Assembly (NCBI GenBank): GCA_046339595.1
Contig: JBKDUF010000096.1
Coordinates: forward strand, 36,127-100,126
Length of the DNA stretch: 64,000 bases
From: Ga0077527 sp021300125
Lineage (GTDB): Bacteria; Pseudomonadota; Gammaproteobacteria; Burkholderiales; SG8-41
Direction of reading: 5' to 3'
Shown: in pieces, positions 1 to 7,817 of the stretch
How the letters are laid out: the number at the start of each line of letters is the position of its first letter
How positions within the stretch are numbered: position 1 is the stretch's first letter
The notes under the pieces: model-generated
Seen by the model: the letters and a program-made list of their open reading frames with translations, nothing else
Databases searched by the model: none
What the model was told of the DNA's origin: nothing
Position numbers and translations under genes: made by a program

Positions 1-373
1 CCGCGACTACGGCCCACAGCCGGAATTTGCCGGAGAGGTGGCGGTCGACAATGAGACTGGTGCAGACATCGTGGGCAGTATCAATGTAGCCGTGGAATCG
101 CGGATGCTGCGGCAGCTCGCCGGCAAAATGGTGATCGAAATAGTGGACCTCCGCGCCATCGGCGAGCGCGCGCTCAACTCCGCGCGCATTTGCGCGCAGT
201 GAAATGTCCAGCACGGTCAGGCAATCGCCTGCGCGAGCCGCGACGCGTTCGGTCAGCAGGGTGTCGCGCTTGACCCCGGTCACCAGCTCGGACTCGCGCG
301 GCGTGTCAAGGCGCAGCTGATGCAGCGCGCAAATGCCGTCGGCGTCGCCGTTGAAGATGTCGTAGAATTTCAT
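1..373 (-). CDS. DHH-family phosphoesterase-like protein, N-terminal part (cut by window edge)
   Basis: The gene starts at the ATG read leftward from position 373 and runs off the left edge, so about 124 residues are visible. The N-terminus reads MKFYDIFNGDADGICALHQL, and a DHH signature follows (YFDHHFAGELP, about residues 80-90). The early Asp-Ala-Asp-Gly and the DHH triad are the metal-ligand motifs of the DHH phosphoesterase superfamily (RecJ, NrnA, exopolyphosphatase). The substrate cannot be judged without the C-terminal DHHA1 part. Its start codon lies 2 bp from the divergent start assigned to the VanZ-like gene, so each promoter would have to lie inside the other gene if both starts are right. 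Confidence 0.8.
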   Translation of the reverse strand, partial: MKFYDIFNGDADGICALHQLRLDTPRESELVTGVKRDTLLTERVAARAGDCLTVLDISLRANARGVERALADGAEVHYFDHHFAGELPQHPRFHGYIDTAHDVCTSLIVDRHLSGKFRLWAVVA

Positions 374-375
374 CG

Positions 376-1509
376 ATGATGCAGGATTACGCAGCGGAAC
401 TCGCCGCGGATCGGATGCCGCAGCACGCAAGGCCGCGCGCGCATCGCATTGCAGCGATGGCTGCGCTAGCTTACAGCCTGGTCATCGTCTACGCCAGCCT
501 GCAGCCGTTCAGCGGATGGCGCGCCATCGCGCTGCATCCCGGGGCCTTCCTCGCTGCGCCGTGGCCGCGCTGGATCACGCTGGAAGACATCGGTTTCAAT
601 TTCGCCGCCTATCTGCCGCTCGGCTTCCTCCTGGTCATCGCGCTGCGCAGGGGCCTCACCGCCGCCTCCGCGGTGCTGGCCTCGGCGCTGCTCTGCGCGC
701 TGCTCAGCCTGTCCCTGGAGACCGCGCAGCAATACCTGCCGGTCCGTTTTGCCTCCAACCTCGACCTGCTGGTGAACACCATTGGCGGTGCGACCGGGGC
801 ATTGATCGCTCCGCTGTTTGCCCCGGACCGTCCGCTCGGCGGCCCGCTCGCGCGTACGCGCAGCCGAGTGTTCGTCGACGGGGCCCGTGGCGACGCGGTG
901 CTGGTGCTCGCCGGGCTGTGGCTGTTCACGCAGCTGCACGGGTCGCCGCTGATCCTCGGCAACGGTGACCTGCGCGCGACGCTGGGCCTCGCGGAAGGGC
1001 ATCTGCGCTACGCACCCGAGACCTACCGCTACGCCGAGGCCGCGGTGGTGATGCTCAATGTCGCCGGGGCGGTGATGCTGCTGTCCTGCGCCGCGCGAGT
1101 GGTTGATACGGCTTTCTGGCGCGCGGCGGCACTGCTGCTGATCGCCGCAATGGGGGTCAAAACGCTCGCGGCGGTGTTCATCCTGCGCGCAGCAACCCCG
1201 TGGCTGTGGCTGACACCGGGCTTGCTCATCGGCATGGCCGCGGCGCTGGTGCTGCTGCTCGCGCTGCTGCGGCTGCCGCCGCGCGGCCGCGCCGCTGCGG
1301 CGCTGCTGCTGACCGTGGCCGCGCTGCTGCTGGTCAACAGCCTGCCGGAAAATCCTTATCGTGCGGCGCCGCTGCACCTGCTGCCTGGACGCGGCGGCCA
1401 CGTACTCAGTTTTGCCAACATCGCACGTGCGCTGTCCGAACTGTGGCCGCTGCTCGCCGCGCTGCTGTTGCTGACCCTGCTGCCCGGGCGCGTGTCCGGT
1501 CAGCGCTGA
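376..1509 (+). CDS. VanZ-like family integral membrane protein
   Basis: Predicted 377-residue polytopic membrane protein. The first half carries the VanZ-like pattern: a first helix ending in VYASLQPFSGW, then NFAAYLPLGFLL, then a Ser-Leu-Glu-Thr motif before a Gln-Gln-Tyr-Leu-Pro stretch and an Asn-Leu-Asp-Leu-Leu-Asn segment. The second half adds several Leu/Ala-rich helices, so it is longer than the glycopeptide-resistance VanZ. VanZ-like proteins of Gram-negative bacteria mostly have no assigned role, and nothing nearby implies antibiotic resistance. The start at 376 almost abuts the divergent DHH gene; an internal ATG at 415 gives a more conventional basic N-terminus before the first helix and is a real alternative. 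Confidence 0.8.
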   Translation: MMQDYAAELAADRMPQHARPRAHRIAAMAALAYSLVIVYASLQPFSGWRAIALHPGAFLAAPWPRWITLEDIGFNFAAYLPLGFLLVIALRRGLTAASAVLASALLCALLSLSLETAQQYLPVRFASNLDLLVNTIGGATGALIAPLFAPDRPLGGPLARTRSRVFVDGARGDAVLVLAGLWLFTQLHGSPLILGNGDLRATLGLAEGHLRYAPETYRYAEAAVVMLNVAGAVMLLSCAARVVDTAFWRAAALLLIAAMGVKTLAAVFILRAATPWLWLTPGLLIGMAAALVLLLALLRLPPRGRAAAALLLTVAALLLVNSLPENPYRAAPLHLLPGRGGHVLSFANIARALSELWPLLAALLLLTLLPGRVSGQR

Positions 1510-1523
1510 GAGGAGAGTCCCGC

Positions 1524-1907
1524 TTGCCTGCCAGAAAAAAGCCGCCCAGCTGGTCGCAATTGCTGCTCGCGCAGCGCCGTTTCGCCGAGGCCCGCGATTG
1601 GCAGCCGTTCCACACCCCGAAGAACCTGGCCATGGCACTGTCGGTCGAAGCCGCGGAGCTGGTCGAGTGCTTCCAGTGGCTGACACCGGAACAGAGCGTC
1701 CGGCTCGGCGCGCGCGAACGGCGTGCCGTGGAGCAGGAGTTGGCCGACGTGCTGCTCTACCTGCTGCGACTCTCGGACGTGCTCGGTGTCGACCTGCCGC
1801 AGGCAGCCCGGCGCAAGATGGCCGTCAACGCGCGCAAATACCCGGTCGCGCTGGCCCGCGGCTCGGCGCGCAGGGCAGCGGCGCTGCGGCAAAGGTCGCG
1901 GGTATAA
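1524..1907 (+). CDS. MazG-like nucleotide pyrophosphohydrolase
   Basis: A 127-residue protein starting at TTG 1524, preceded by a good ribosome-binding site (AGGAGAG, 7 nt upstream); no ATG or GTG fits better. The all-alpha NTP pyrophosphatase pattern is visible: EAAELVECFQW (about residues 37-47), then ELADVLLYLLRLSD, then Asn-Ala-Arg-Lys-Tyr-Pro near residue 105. These Glu/Asp residues bind Mg in the MazG/RS21-C6 family, which hydrolyses (d)NTPs, often non-canonical ones, to the monophosphate. It lies 14 bp after the VanZ-like gene and just before the ferredoxin gene, whose possible -10 (TATAAT, 1903-1908) overlaps its stop codon. Confidence 0.85.
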   Translation: MPARKKPPSWSQLLLAQRRFAEARDWQPFHTPKNLAMALSVEAAELVECFQWLTPEQSVRLGARERRAVEQELADVLLYLLRLSDVLGVDLPQAARRKMAVNARKYPVALARGSARRAAALRQRSRV

Positions 1908-1942
1908 TCCGCGCTTTGCTGAACGCGGCACGCCGAATTCGG

Positions 1943-2251
1943 ATGAGTCATTTCAAGCACCATGTGTTCTTCTGCTGCAACCAGCGCGAACCCGGCGCGA
2001 ACTGCTGCAACAACCACGGCGCCTCGGACCTGCGCGATTACGCCAAAAAAAAGGTCAAGGCGATGGGGCTTTCCGGCGCGGGCAAGGTGCGCATCAACCA
2101 GGCCGGCTGCCTCGACCGTTGCGACCAGGGCCCGGTGATGGTGGTCTATCCGGAAGCGGTCTGGTACACCTACGTCGACCGTGAGGACATCGACGAAATC
2201 CTGTACGAGCACCTGCAGCACGGACGCGTCGTCGAGCGCCTCAAGATCTGA
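1943..2251 (+). CDS. Thioredoxin-like (2Fe-2S) ferredoxin domain protein
   Basis: A 102-residue soluble protein (MSHFKHHVFFCCNQ...). Cysteines are arranged as in the thioredoxin-fold 2Fe-2S ferredoxins (Azotobacter FeSII/Aquifex Fd4 type, also the NuoE-like fold): an N-terminal Cys-Cys, Ala-Asn-Cys-Cys, then AGCLDRCDQGPVMVVYPE, where the last two cysteines and Gly-Pro are diagnostic. It probably transfers electrons in the cytosol; the partner is not evident. It is followed 31 bp later by an alpha/beta hydrolase gene, a neighbour pair I recall as common in betaproteobacteria. An unbroken A8 run at 2045-2052 encodes Lys-Lys-Lys in frame. Confidence 0.88.
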   Translation: MSHFKHHVFFCCNQREPGANCCNNHGASDLRDYAKKKVKAMGLSGAGKVRINQAGCLDRCDQGPVMVVYPEAVWYTYVDREDIDEILYEHLQHGRVVERLKI

Positions 2252-2282
2252 ACGCCGGCAGCACCGGCCCCCGCCCTCCAGC

Positions 2283-2912
2283 ATGACCGCACCCGCAACA
2301 CCGCAGCGCCCCCCGGCGCCTGAACGGCTGATGATCGAAGGCCCGGCCGGCATGCTGGAAACCGACATCAGCGATCCGGGCCAGCACCGCCGCGGCATCG
2401 CGCTGATCGGGCATCCCAATCCGGTGCAGGGCGGCACCAAGGACAACAAGGTGGTCACCACCCTGGCCAAAACCCTGTATGGCCTTGGCCATGTCGCGAT
2501 CCGCCCCAATTTCCGAGGCGTCGGCGCGAGCACCGGACAGTTCGATCACGGCGTCGGTGAAACACAGGACCTGCTGGCAGTGGCGCGCTGGGCGCAAGCC
2601 CGCTACGGCGAACTGCCGCTGGTTCTTGCCGGCTTCTCCTTCGGCGCCTTCGTGCAGACGCGGGTGGCGCGTGAACAGGCGCCACAGCAGCTGATCCTCG
2701 TCGGCCCCGCGGTCAACCGGTTCCGGGCTGAGACGGTGCCGGCCAACACGCTGGTCATCCATGGCGAGCACGACGATGTGGTGCCGCTGGCGGCTGTGCT
2801 CGACTGGGCGCGCCCGCAGCAGCTGCCGATCGTGGTAGTGCCCGGCGGCGAGCATTTTTTCCACGGCCGCCTGCACCTGCTCGCGCAACTGGTCGCCCGG
2901 CACTGCGCATGA
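2283..2912 (+). CDS. Alpha/beta hydrolase (dienelactone-hydrolase-like)
   Basis: A 209-residue protein with the alpha/beta-hydrolase landmarks: a strand ending HPNPVQGG, the nucleophile elbow GFSFG (Ser119), an acidic residue in HGEHDDVVPL, and the final His in PGGEHFFHGRL. This lineage resembles the small cytosolic hydrolases near dienelactone hydrolase; the natural ester or peptide substrate is not known from sequence. ATG 2283 is preferred over an upstream in-frame ATG at 2181 because that one lies inside the ferredoxin gene. Its stop overlaps the next start (ATGA at 2909-2912), so it is translationally coupled to the ABC transporter ATPase. Confidence 0.85.
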   Translation: MTAPATPQRPPAPERLMIEGPAGMLETDISDPGQHRRGIALIGHPNPVQGGTKDNKVVTTLAKTLYGLGHVAIRPNFRGVGASTGQFDHGVGETQDLLAVARWAQARYGELPLVLAGFSFGAFVQTRVAREQAPQQLILVGPAVNRFRAETVPANTLVIHGEHDDVVPLAAVLDWARPQQLPIVVVPGGEHFFHGRLHLLAQLVARHCA

Positions 2913-3823
2913 GCGCGCCGCTGGCGGTACGCGGATTACGCAAATCGTACGGCGCGAACGAAGTCGTGCGCGGCTTGGATTTTGCCCTCGAACCCGGAGA
3001 GTGTTTCGGACTGCTAGGCCCCAACGGCGCCGGCAAGACCACCACCCTGCGGCTGTGCCTTGGCCTGACCGAACCCGATGCCGGGGAGATCACCCTGCTC
3101 GGACATCGCGTGCCCCGCGATGCCCGCGCCGCCCGCCGCCGCATCGGCGTCGTGCCGCAGTTCGACAACCTTGACCCGGACTTCACGGTGCGCGAGAACC
3201 TGCGCGTGTTCGGACGTTATTTCGACATCACCGATCCGGTACTCGCCGCCCGCACACCCGACCTGCTCGAGTTCGCCGGGCTTGCCAGCCGTGCCGACAC
3301 CCGCATCCAGACACTCTCGGGCGGCATGAAACGGCGGCTCACCCTGGCGCGGGCGCTGGTCAACGATCCCGAGCTGCTGTTCCTCGACGAGCCCACCACA
3401 GGCCTCGATCCCCAGGCACGGCACGTGATCTGGGAGCGCCTGCGCAATCTGCTGAAGCAGGGCAAGACGCTGCTGCTGACCACGCACTTCATGGAAGAAG
3501 CCGAGCGGCTGTGTAGCCGCGTCGCGATCATGGACCACGGGCGCATCATCGCCGGGGGCGAGCCGCAGGCGCTGATCGCGCGGCATGTCGAACCGCATGT
3601 GGTCGAGGTTTACGGTGAAGCCGCCGTGCAGTGGGCCGCCGAATACGGCCGCAGCCGCGCCGAACGCTGCGAGACCACCGGCGAAACGGTGTTCTGCTAC
3701 ACCCGGAATCCGGCGCCGCTGGTGGCCGATCTCGACACCCGCGCCACGCTGCGCTACCTGCATCGCCGCGCCAACCTTGAGGACGTGTTCCTCAAGCTGA
3801 CCGGGCGCGACCTGAGGGACTGA
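2909..3823 (+). CDS. ABC transporter ATP-binding protein, NodI-like
   Basis: A 304-residue ABC ATPase. Walker A is GPNGAGKTT (37-45), the signature is LSGGM (136-140), Walker B is LLFLDEP (156-162), and the H-loop is in TTHFME. The sequence after the ATPase core and the partner gene match the NodI/DrrA-like branch of ABC-2 exporters. In rhizobia NodIJ exports lipochitooligosaccharides, but NodIJ relatives are widespread in non-nodulating betaproteobacteria, where the cargo is unknown; no nod genes are seen here. It starts 4 bp inside the hydrolase gene and is followed after one base by the permease. Confidence 0.9.
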   Translation: MSAPLAVRGLRKSYGANEVVRGLDFALEPGECFGLLGPNGAGKTTTLRLCLGLTEPDAGEITLLGHRVPRDARAARRRIGVVPQFDNLDPDFTVRENLRVFGRYFDITDPVLAARTPDLLEFAGLASRADTRIQTLSGGMKRRLTLARALVNDPELLFLDEPTTGLDPQARHVIWERLRNLLKQGKTLLLTTHFMEEAERLCSRVAIMDHGRIIAGGEPQALIARHVEPHVVEVYGEAAVQWAAEYGRSRAERCETTGETVFCYTRNPAPLVADLDTRATLRYLHRRANLEDVFLKLTGRDLRD

Positions 3824-3824
3824 C

Positions 3825-4610
3825 ATGCGGAAAAGTCCCTGGGCCGCCCCGCGTCCGAGCCTGCGCCTGATCCATGTCTGGCGGCGCAACCTGCTGGTGT
3901 GGCGCAAGCTGGCGGTGCCGTCGATGCTGGGCAACCTGGCCGACCCCCTGCTCTACATGTTCGGTCTCGGCTACGGCCTCGGCCGCATGCTTGAGGATGT
4001 CGGCGGCATGTCGTACATCGCCTTCCTTGCCGCCGGCGTCATCTGCTCGAGCACCATGATGAGCGCCTCCTTCGAGGCGATGTATTCGGCGTTTTCACGC
4101 ATGCATGTGCAGAAGACCTGGGATGCCATCCTCAATGCGCCGCTGACGCTGGACGATGTGCTGTTCGGCGAGCTGGTGTGGGCGGCAAGCAAAAGCTTCC
4201 TGTCGGGCTGCGCGGTGCTCATCGTGGCCGCAGTGCTCGGGCTGATTCCCTCGCCGCTGGCGCTGGCGGTGATACCCCTGATTTTCCTGACCGGCCTTGC
4301 CTTCGCCGGACTCGGCCTGATCATGACCGCGCTGTCGCCAAGCTATGACTTTTTCATGTACTACTTCACGCTGTGCGTGACGCCGATGATGCTGCTTTGC
4401 GGCGTGTTCTTTCCCCTGTACGAGCTGCCGGTCGCAGCGCAATGGGCGGCGCAACTGCTGCCGCTGACGCATGCCGTGGCGCTCGCCCGTCCGCTGGTCA
4501 GCGGTGAGGTGCCCCCGGCGTGGGCCCTGCACATCGCCGTGCTCGCGCTGTATGCGGTGGCGAGCGCCTATCTGGCGCTGGCGCTCTCGCGGCGGCGGCT
4601 GCTGACGTAA
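3825..4610 (+). CDS. ABC-2 type permease, NodJ-like
   Basis: A 261-residue inner-membrane permease with about six hydrophobic helices. The segments NLADPLLYMFGLGYGLG, FLAAGVICSSTM and PLYELPVAAQW...LPLTHAV are typical of the NodJ/ABC-2 membrane domain. It is immediately downstream of the NodI-like ATPase, with one base between stop and start, and the two presumably form the whole exporter as a 2+2 complex. The substrate is undetermined; lipid-linked saccharide or another amphiphile is a family-based guess only. Confidence 0.88.
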   Translation: MRKSPWAAPRPSLRLIHVWRRNLLVWRKLAVPSMLGNLADPLLYMFGLGYGLGRMLEDVGGMSYIAFLAAGVICSSTMMSASFEAMYSAFSRMHVQKTWDAILNAPLTLDDVLFGELVWAASKSFLSGCAVLIVAAVLGLIPSPLALAVIPLIFLTGLAFAGLGLIMTALSPSYDFFMYYFTLCVTPMMLLCGVFFPLYELPVAAQWAAQLLPLTHAVALARPLVSGEVPPAWALHIAVLALYAVASAYLALALSRRRLLT

Positions 4611-4619
4611 GATGACGCC

Positions 4620-5030
4620 ATGCTCTGGATCAAGACCTTCCATCTGCTGTTCGTGATGTCGTGGTTTGCCGGTCTGTTTTACCTGCCGCGGATTTTCGTC
4701 AACCTCGCGCAGGAAGATCAGCCGGCGTCCCGTACGCGCCTGCTGCTGATGGCGCGCAAGCTCTACCGCTTCATGACCATTCTCGCCGTGCCGGCTTTGG
4801 GCTTCGGGCTGTGGCTATGGCTGGCATACGGCATCTCCGGCGGCTGGTTGCACGCCAAGCTGGCGTTGGTGGTGTTGCTGATCGGCTACCACCACGCCTG
4901 CGGCAGCCTGCTGCGCAAGTTCGAGCTGGGGCTCAACACGCGCTCCCATGTCTGGTACCGCTGGTTCAACGAAGTGCCCGTGCTGCTGCTGCTGGCGACG
5001 CTGGTGCTGGTCGTGGTCAAGCCCTTCTGA
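4620..5030 (+). CDS. hemJ: HemJ-like / CopD-family membrane protein (protoporphyrinogen IX oxidase family)
   Basis: A 136-residue four-helix membrane protein starting MLWIKTFHLLFVMSWFAGLF. The conserved N-terminal Lys-x-Phe-His, the WFAGLFYLPR pattern and the final WYRWFNEVP motif are those of the UPF0093/HemJ family, which oxidises protoporphyrinogen IX to protoporphyrin IX in many bacteria lacking HemG or HemY oxidase. The haem genes at 48-52 kb contain no protoporphyrinogen oxidase, which is consistent with this role. The start lies 9 bp after the NodJ-like stop. Confidence 0.8.
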   Translation: MLWIKTFHLLFVMSWFAGLFYLPRIFVNLAQEDQPASRTRLLLMARKLYRFMTILAVPALGFGLWLWLAYGISGGWLHAKLALVVLLIGYHHACGSLLRKFELGLNTRSHVWYRWFNEVPVLLLLATLVLVVVKPF

Positions 5031-5050
5031 ACACCCTGCGCAGCGCCGTC

Positions 5051-5419
5051 GTGCTGTGCCTGCTCGCCGGCGCCGTGCCGCCCGTCGCTGCGGCCGAGGC
5101 GCGCATCATCGTCCAGCAGTCGCCGCTGGCCGGTTTCCAGTATTACGACGGCAAGGTGCTGTGGGACGACATGCGCGTCGGCGATGTGCTGGTGCTGGTG
5201 CGCGAACCGCAGAATCCGCATGATGCCAACGCGGTGCGCGTGGAATGGAAAGGCCAGGCACTGGGTTATGTGCCACGGCGCGACAACGCGGATGTCGCGC
5301 GGCAGATGGACCGCGGCGAAAAACTGCAGGCACGCATCATCCGCCTGACCGAGGCCCGCAACCCCTGGCAGCGCGTGCAATTCGAGGTCTATGCCGAAAT
5401 GCCGGTGGTGAAGCGCTGA
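5051..5419 (+). CDS. Exported HIRAN-domain protein
   Basis: About 122 residues. After a short hydrophobic leader ending VAAAEA, the body is a HIRAN domain (SPLAGFQYYDG, REPQNPHDANAVRV, GYVPRRDN). HIRAN domains bind DNA 3' ends in SWI2/SNF2 proteins such as HLTF; the stand-alone secreted forms seen in proteobacteria have no known job. The start is uncertain. GTG 5051 is the first standard codon, but the leader then lacks a basic N-region. A non-standard CTG at 5027, inside the hemJ stop, would restore Asn-Thr-Leu-Arg before the hydrophobic core. The stop overlaps the next ATG (TGATG). Confidence 0.72.
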   Translation: MLCLLAGAVPPVAAAEARIIVQQSPLAGFQYYDGKVLWDDMRVGDVLVLVREPQNPHDANAVRVEWKGQALGYVPRRDNADVARQMDRGEKLQARIIRLTEARNPWQRVQFEVYAEMPVVKR

Positions 5420-6573
5420 TGGAACGTTTTTTCGCAAGCTGCCCGCGCGGACTCGAAGGCGTGCTCGGCGAGGAATTGCAGTCCCTCTCCGCCTCGAAGC
5501 TTGAGCCCGTCGATGGCGGCGTTGGCTTCAGCGGTCCCTATGCGCTGTGCCGTACCGTCAACCTGATGAGCCGCATCGCCAGCCGCGTGCTCTGGCGCGT
5601 CGGAGCAGCCCGTTACCGCAGCGAAATCGACATCTTCAACGCGGCCAAACGCATTCCCTGGGGCCAATGGTTCGGCCCGCAGCAAACCATCCGGGTCGAC
5701 ACCGCCGCCATCCGGAGTCCGCTCAACAGCATCGACATTGTCACGCTGCGGGTGAAAGACGCGGTCTGCGACGTGCTGCGCGAAACCGCAGGCAGCCGTC
5801 CCGATGTGGATACCCGCAACCCCGACGTACGCATCCAGGTCTTCCTGACCCGCGACGAAGCGGTGTTCTACCTCGACACCTCCGGTGATGCGCTGTTCAA
5901 GCGCGGCTGGCGCGGCGCAGCCGGGGAGGCGCCTCTGCGCGAAAATCTCGCCGCCGGCATCCTCAAGCTGACCGGCTGGACAGCCGATGTGCCGCTGCTC
6001 GATCCGATGTGCGGCAGCGGCACCTTCCTGATCGAGGCCGCGCTGATGGCGCGTGGCCGCGCCCCCGGGCTGGGCCGCCGCTTCGGCTTCGAGAACCTGA
6101 AGAACCACGACGCCGCAGCCTGGCAGCGCGAACGTGACCATGCAGCAGCCCAAGAAAATAAATCAATCAAAACAAGGGTTTATGGTTATGATCGCAGCGG
6201 AGATGCGATCGCCATCGCCCGCCGCAACGCCGAGGCGCTGGGCCTGCAGGACGACATCGCGCTAAAGCAATGCAGCCTCGAGGATTCCAAGCCGCCGCTG
6301 CCCTCGGGCCTGCTCATCACCAACCCGCCCTATGGCGTGCGCCTGGAAGAACTCGACGACCTCGCCGCCTGGTATCCCAAACTCGGCGACATCCTGAAGC
6401 AGCGTTATGCGGGATGGACCGCGTACATCTTCACCGCCGACCTGCGCATCGCCAAGCTGATGCGGCTGCAGCCGTCGCGACGCACGCCGCTCTTCAATGG
6501 CGCGCTGGAGTGCCGCTTGTTCCGCTACGAGATCGTGGCGGGAAGCATGCGCAAACCCAAAGCGGAAAACTGA
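5419..6573 (+). CDS. rlmL: THUMP-domain class I 23S rRNA methyltransferase, RlmL-like
   Basis: A 384-residue SAM-dependent RNA methyltransferase. Residues about 45-155 form a THUMP region; the catalytic half has DPMCGSGTFLIEAA (195-208) and TNPPYGVRL (301-309), the SAM-binding and N2-guanine methylation motifs. It matches the RlmL half (m2G2445 of 23S rRNA) of the E. coli RlmKL fusion, with no RlmK domain. Codons 245-255 (QENKSIKTRVY) are strikingly AT-rich against a GC-rich gene and coincide with a degenerate copy of the dispersed 19-nt element. The start overlaps the HIRAN stop. Confidence 0.88.
   Translation: MERFFASCPRGLEGVLGEELQSLSASKLEPVDGGVGFSGPYALCRTVNLMSRIASRVLWRVGAARYRSEIDIFNAAKRIPWGQWFGPQQTIRVDTAAIRSPLNSIDIVTLRVKDAVCDVLRETAGSRPDVDTRNPDVRIQVFLTRDEAVFYLDTSGDALFKRGWRGAAGEAPLRENLAAGILKLTGWTADVPLLDPMCGSGTFLIEAALMARGRAPGLGRRFGFENLKNHDAAAWQRERDHAAAQENKSIKTRVYGYDRSGDAIAIARRNAEALGLQDDIALKQCSLEDSKPPLPSGLLITNPPYGVRLEELDDLAAWYPKLGDILKQRYAGWTAYIFTADLRIAKLMRLQPSRRTPLFNGALECRLFRYEIVAGSMRKPKAEN
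6164..6182 (+). repeat. Degenerate copy of the dispersed AT-rich element, inside a coding sequence
   Basis: CAATCAAAACAAGGGTTTA matches the window consensus CAATNAAATCAATRRGTTA at 16 of 19 positions and matches the IHF consensus WATCAANNNNTTR except for one base. It lies in the rlmL-like gene and is read through in frame. Confidence 0.45.
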
Positions 6574-6628
6574 CGCTGCGTTTTCCGGCGTAGCGCTTGC
6601 AGCAGCCGCGACCAACCCGGAGCCCGCG

Positions 6629-7786
6629 TCAACGCGCGAGATAGCCTGCGTCAAGCTTGCCGATTTCGGGACACCCCATCATCGCGAGGATGCGGTCGAT
6701 CTCGTCACGATAAATCTCGATGGCCCGCGCAGCCCCCGCCTCCCCGGCCATCGCCAGCCCGTAGAGCGTAGCACGGCCGATCATCACCGCATCGGCGCCC
6801 AGGGCAAGGCCCTTGATCACGTCGGAGCCGCGCCGGAAACCACTGTCAACGATCACCGTGACCCGGCTGCCGACAGCCTCGACCACCTCGGGCAGGATTT
6901 CAATCGGTGCCCGGGTGCTGTCCAGGGCGCGACCGCCATGGTTGGAAACGATCACGCCATCCACGCCGCATTCGGCGGCGAGCTTTGCGTCTTCGGCGCG
7001 CAGGATGCCCTTCACCAGCAGCGGACGTGGCCACAGCCTGCGGATTTCGCGCAGGTCATCCCAGGTCAGCGAGTCGCTGACCATCATCGAGCGGCCCATC
7101 GGCAGCGCGGTGATTTTGGTTTTCATCGCGGTCGGGTAGTTCTCGTAGCGGGGCATGCCGGTGGTGAGCAGGTAGCGCAGCAGCACACCGGCAAGCCAGC
7201 GCGGATGCAGCAGAACATCCGTGACATTGCGCCGCGTGAAGCGGAACGGCACGGTCATGCCGTTGCGCAGGTTGTACTCGCGCCCCGGCGGCACCGGCGT
7301 ATCCACCGTCACCACCAGCGCCTGGTAGCCGGCGGCTTTGGCACGCTCGATCAGTGCATGCGAGGCGGCGCGGTCGGGCCACATGTAGACCTGGAACCAC
7401 AGTTCGCCACCGGCTTCAGCGGCGACGCGCTCCAGCGCGGTCATCGATCCAGTGGCGAGCGTGTACGGAATGCCTGCTGCCCTCGCCGCGCGGGCCAGCG
7501 CGACCTCACCCTCGTACCAGGCCAGCCCCGCGGAGCCGGTGGGGCCGACCACGACCGGCATGGCCTGCGTCTTGCCGAAAAGGCTGATGTGCTGCGAGCG
7601 CCGGGAGGTGTCGACCAGCATGTGCGGATTGAGCTTGATGCGCTCGAACGCTGCGCGGTTGTTGGCAAGCGCCACCTCGTCGCCATTGCCGCGATCAAAA
7701 AACTCGAACACGCCGCGCGGCAGGCGCTGGCGTGCCTGTTCGCGCAAGTCGGCAATGTCGTAGGCGCCCAGTGTAGGTTCTGACAT
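6629..7786 (-). CDS. FMN-dependent alpha-hydroxy-acid dehydrogenase (LldD/mandelate dehydrogenase family)
   Basis: A 385-residue TIM-barrel flavoenzyme. Visible family features: VVGPTGSAGLAWYEGE near the N-terminus, YTLATGSM, FQVYMWPDR, VTVDTPVPPGRE, and the active-site VSNHGGRALD with the catalytic His, then IVDSGFRRGSD for phosphate binding. The family oxidises L-lactate, glycolate or mandelate to the 2-oxo acid; the exact substrate is not readable. ATG 7786 is used, although a TTG nine bases upstream is in frame. No clear Shine-Dalgarno is present, and the AT-rich element at 7793-7811 abuts the start. The downstream neighbour on the opposite strand is convergent, and a TauE/SafE gene lies upstream on the same strand. 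Confidence 0.88.
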   Translation of the reverse strand: MSEPTLGAYDIADLREQARQRLPRGVFEFFDRGNGDEVALANNRAAFERIKLNPHMLVDTSRRSQHISLFGKTQAMPVVVGPTGSAGLAWYEGEVALARAARAAGIPYTLATGSMTALERVAAEAGGELWFQVYMWPDRAASHALIERAKAAGYQALVVTVDTPVPPGREYNLRNGMTVPFRFTRRNVTDVLLHPRWLAGVLLRYLLTTGMPRYENYPTAMKTKITALPMGRSMMVSDSLTWDDLREIRRLWPRPLLVKGILRAEDAKLAAECGVDGVIVSNHGGRALDSTRAPIEILPEVVEAVGSRVTVIVDSGFRRGSDVIKGLALGADAVMIGRATLYGLAMAGEAGAARAIEIYRDEIDRILAMMGCPEIGKLDAGYLAR

Positions 7787-7792
7787 TTTATT

Positions 7793-7811
7793 CAATTAAA
7801 TCAATAAGTTA
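7793..7811 (+). promoter_or_regulatory. Dispersed AT-rich element with IHF-like core
   Basis: CAATTAAATCAATAAGTTA fits the 19-nt window consensus fully and contains AATCAATAAGTTA, an exact fit to the IHF consensus WATCAANNNNTTR. It lies between the TauE/SafE stop and the hydroxyacid dehydrogenase start. Confidence 0.5.
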
Positions 7812-7817
7812 TTACGA

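Noticed and set aside
466..1686. 406-codon leftward ORF opposite the VanZ-like and MazG genes
   Set aside because: Gln/Arg-rich low-complexity translation, no domain, and antisense to two recognised genes.
2045..2052. A8 run in the ferredoxin gene as a frameshift site
   Set aside because: The frame is intact and both sides fit one domain; no alternative product is supported.
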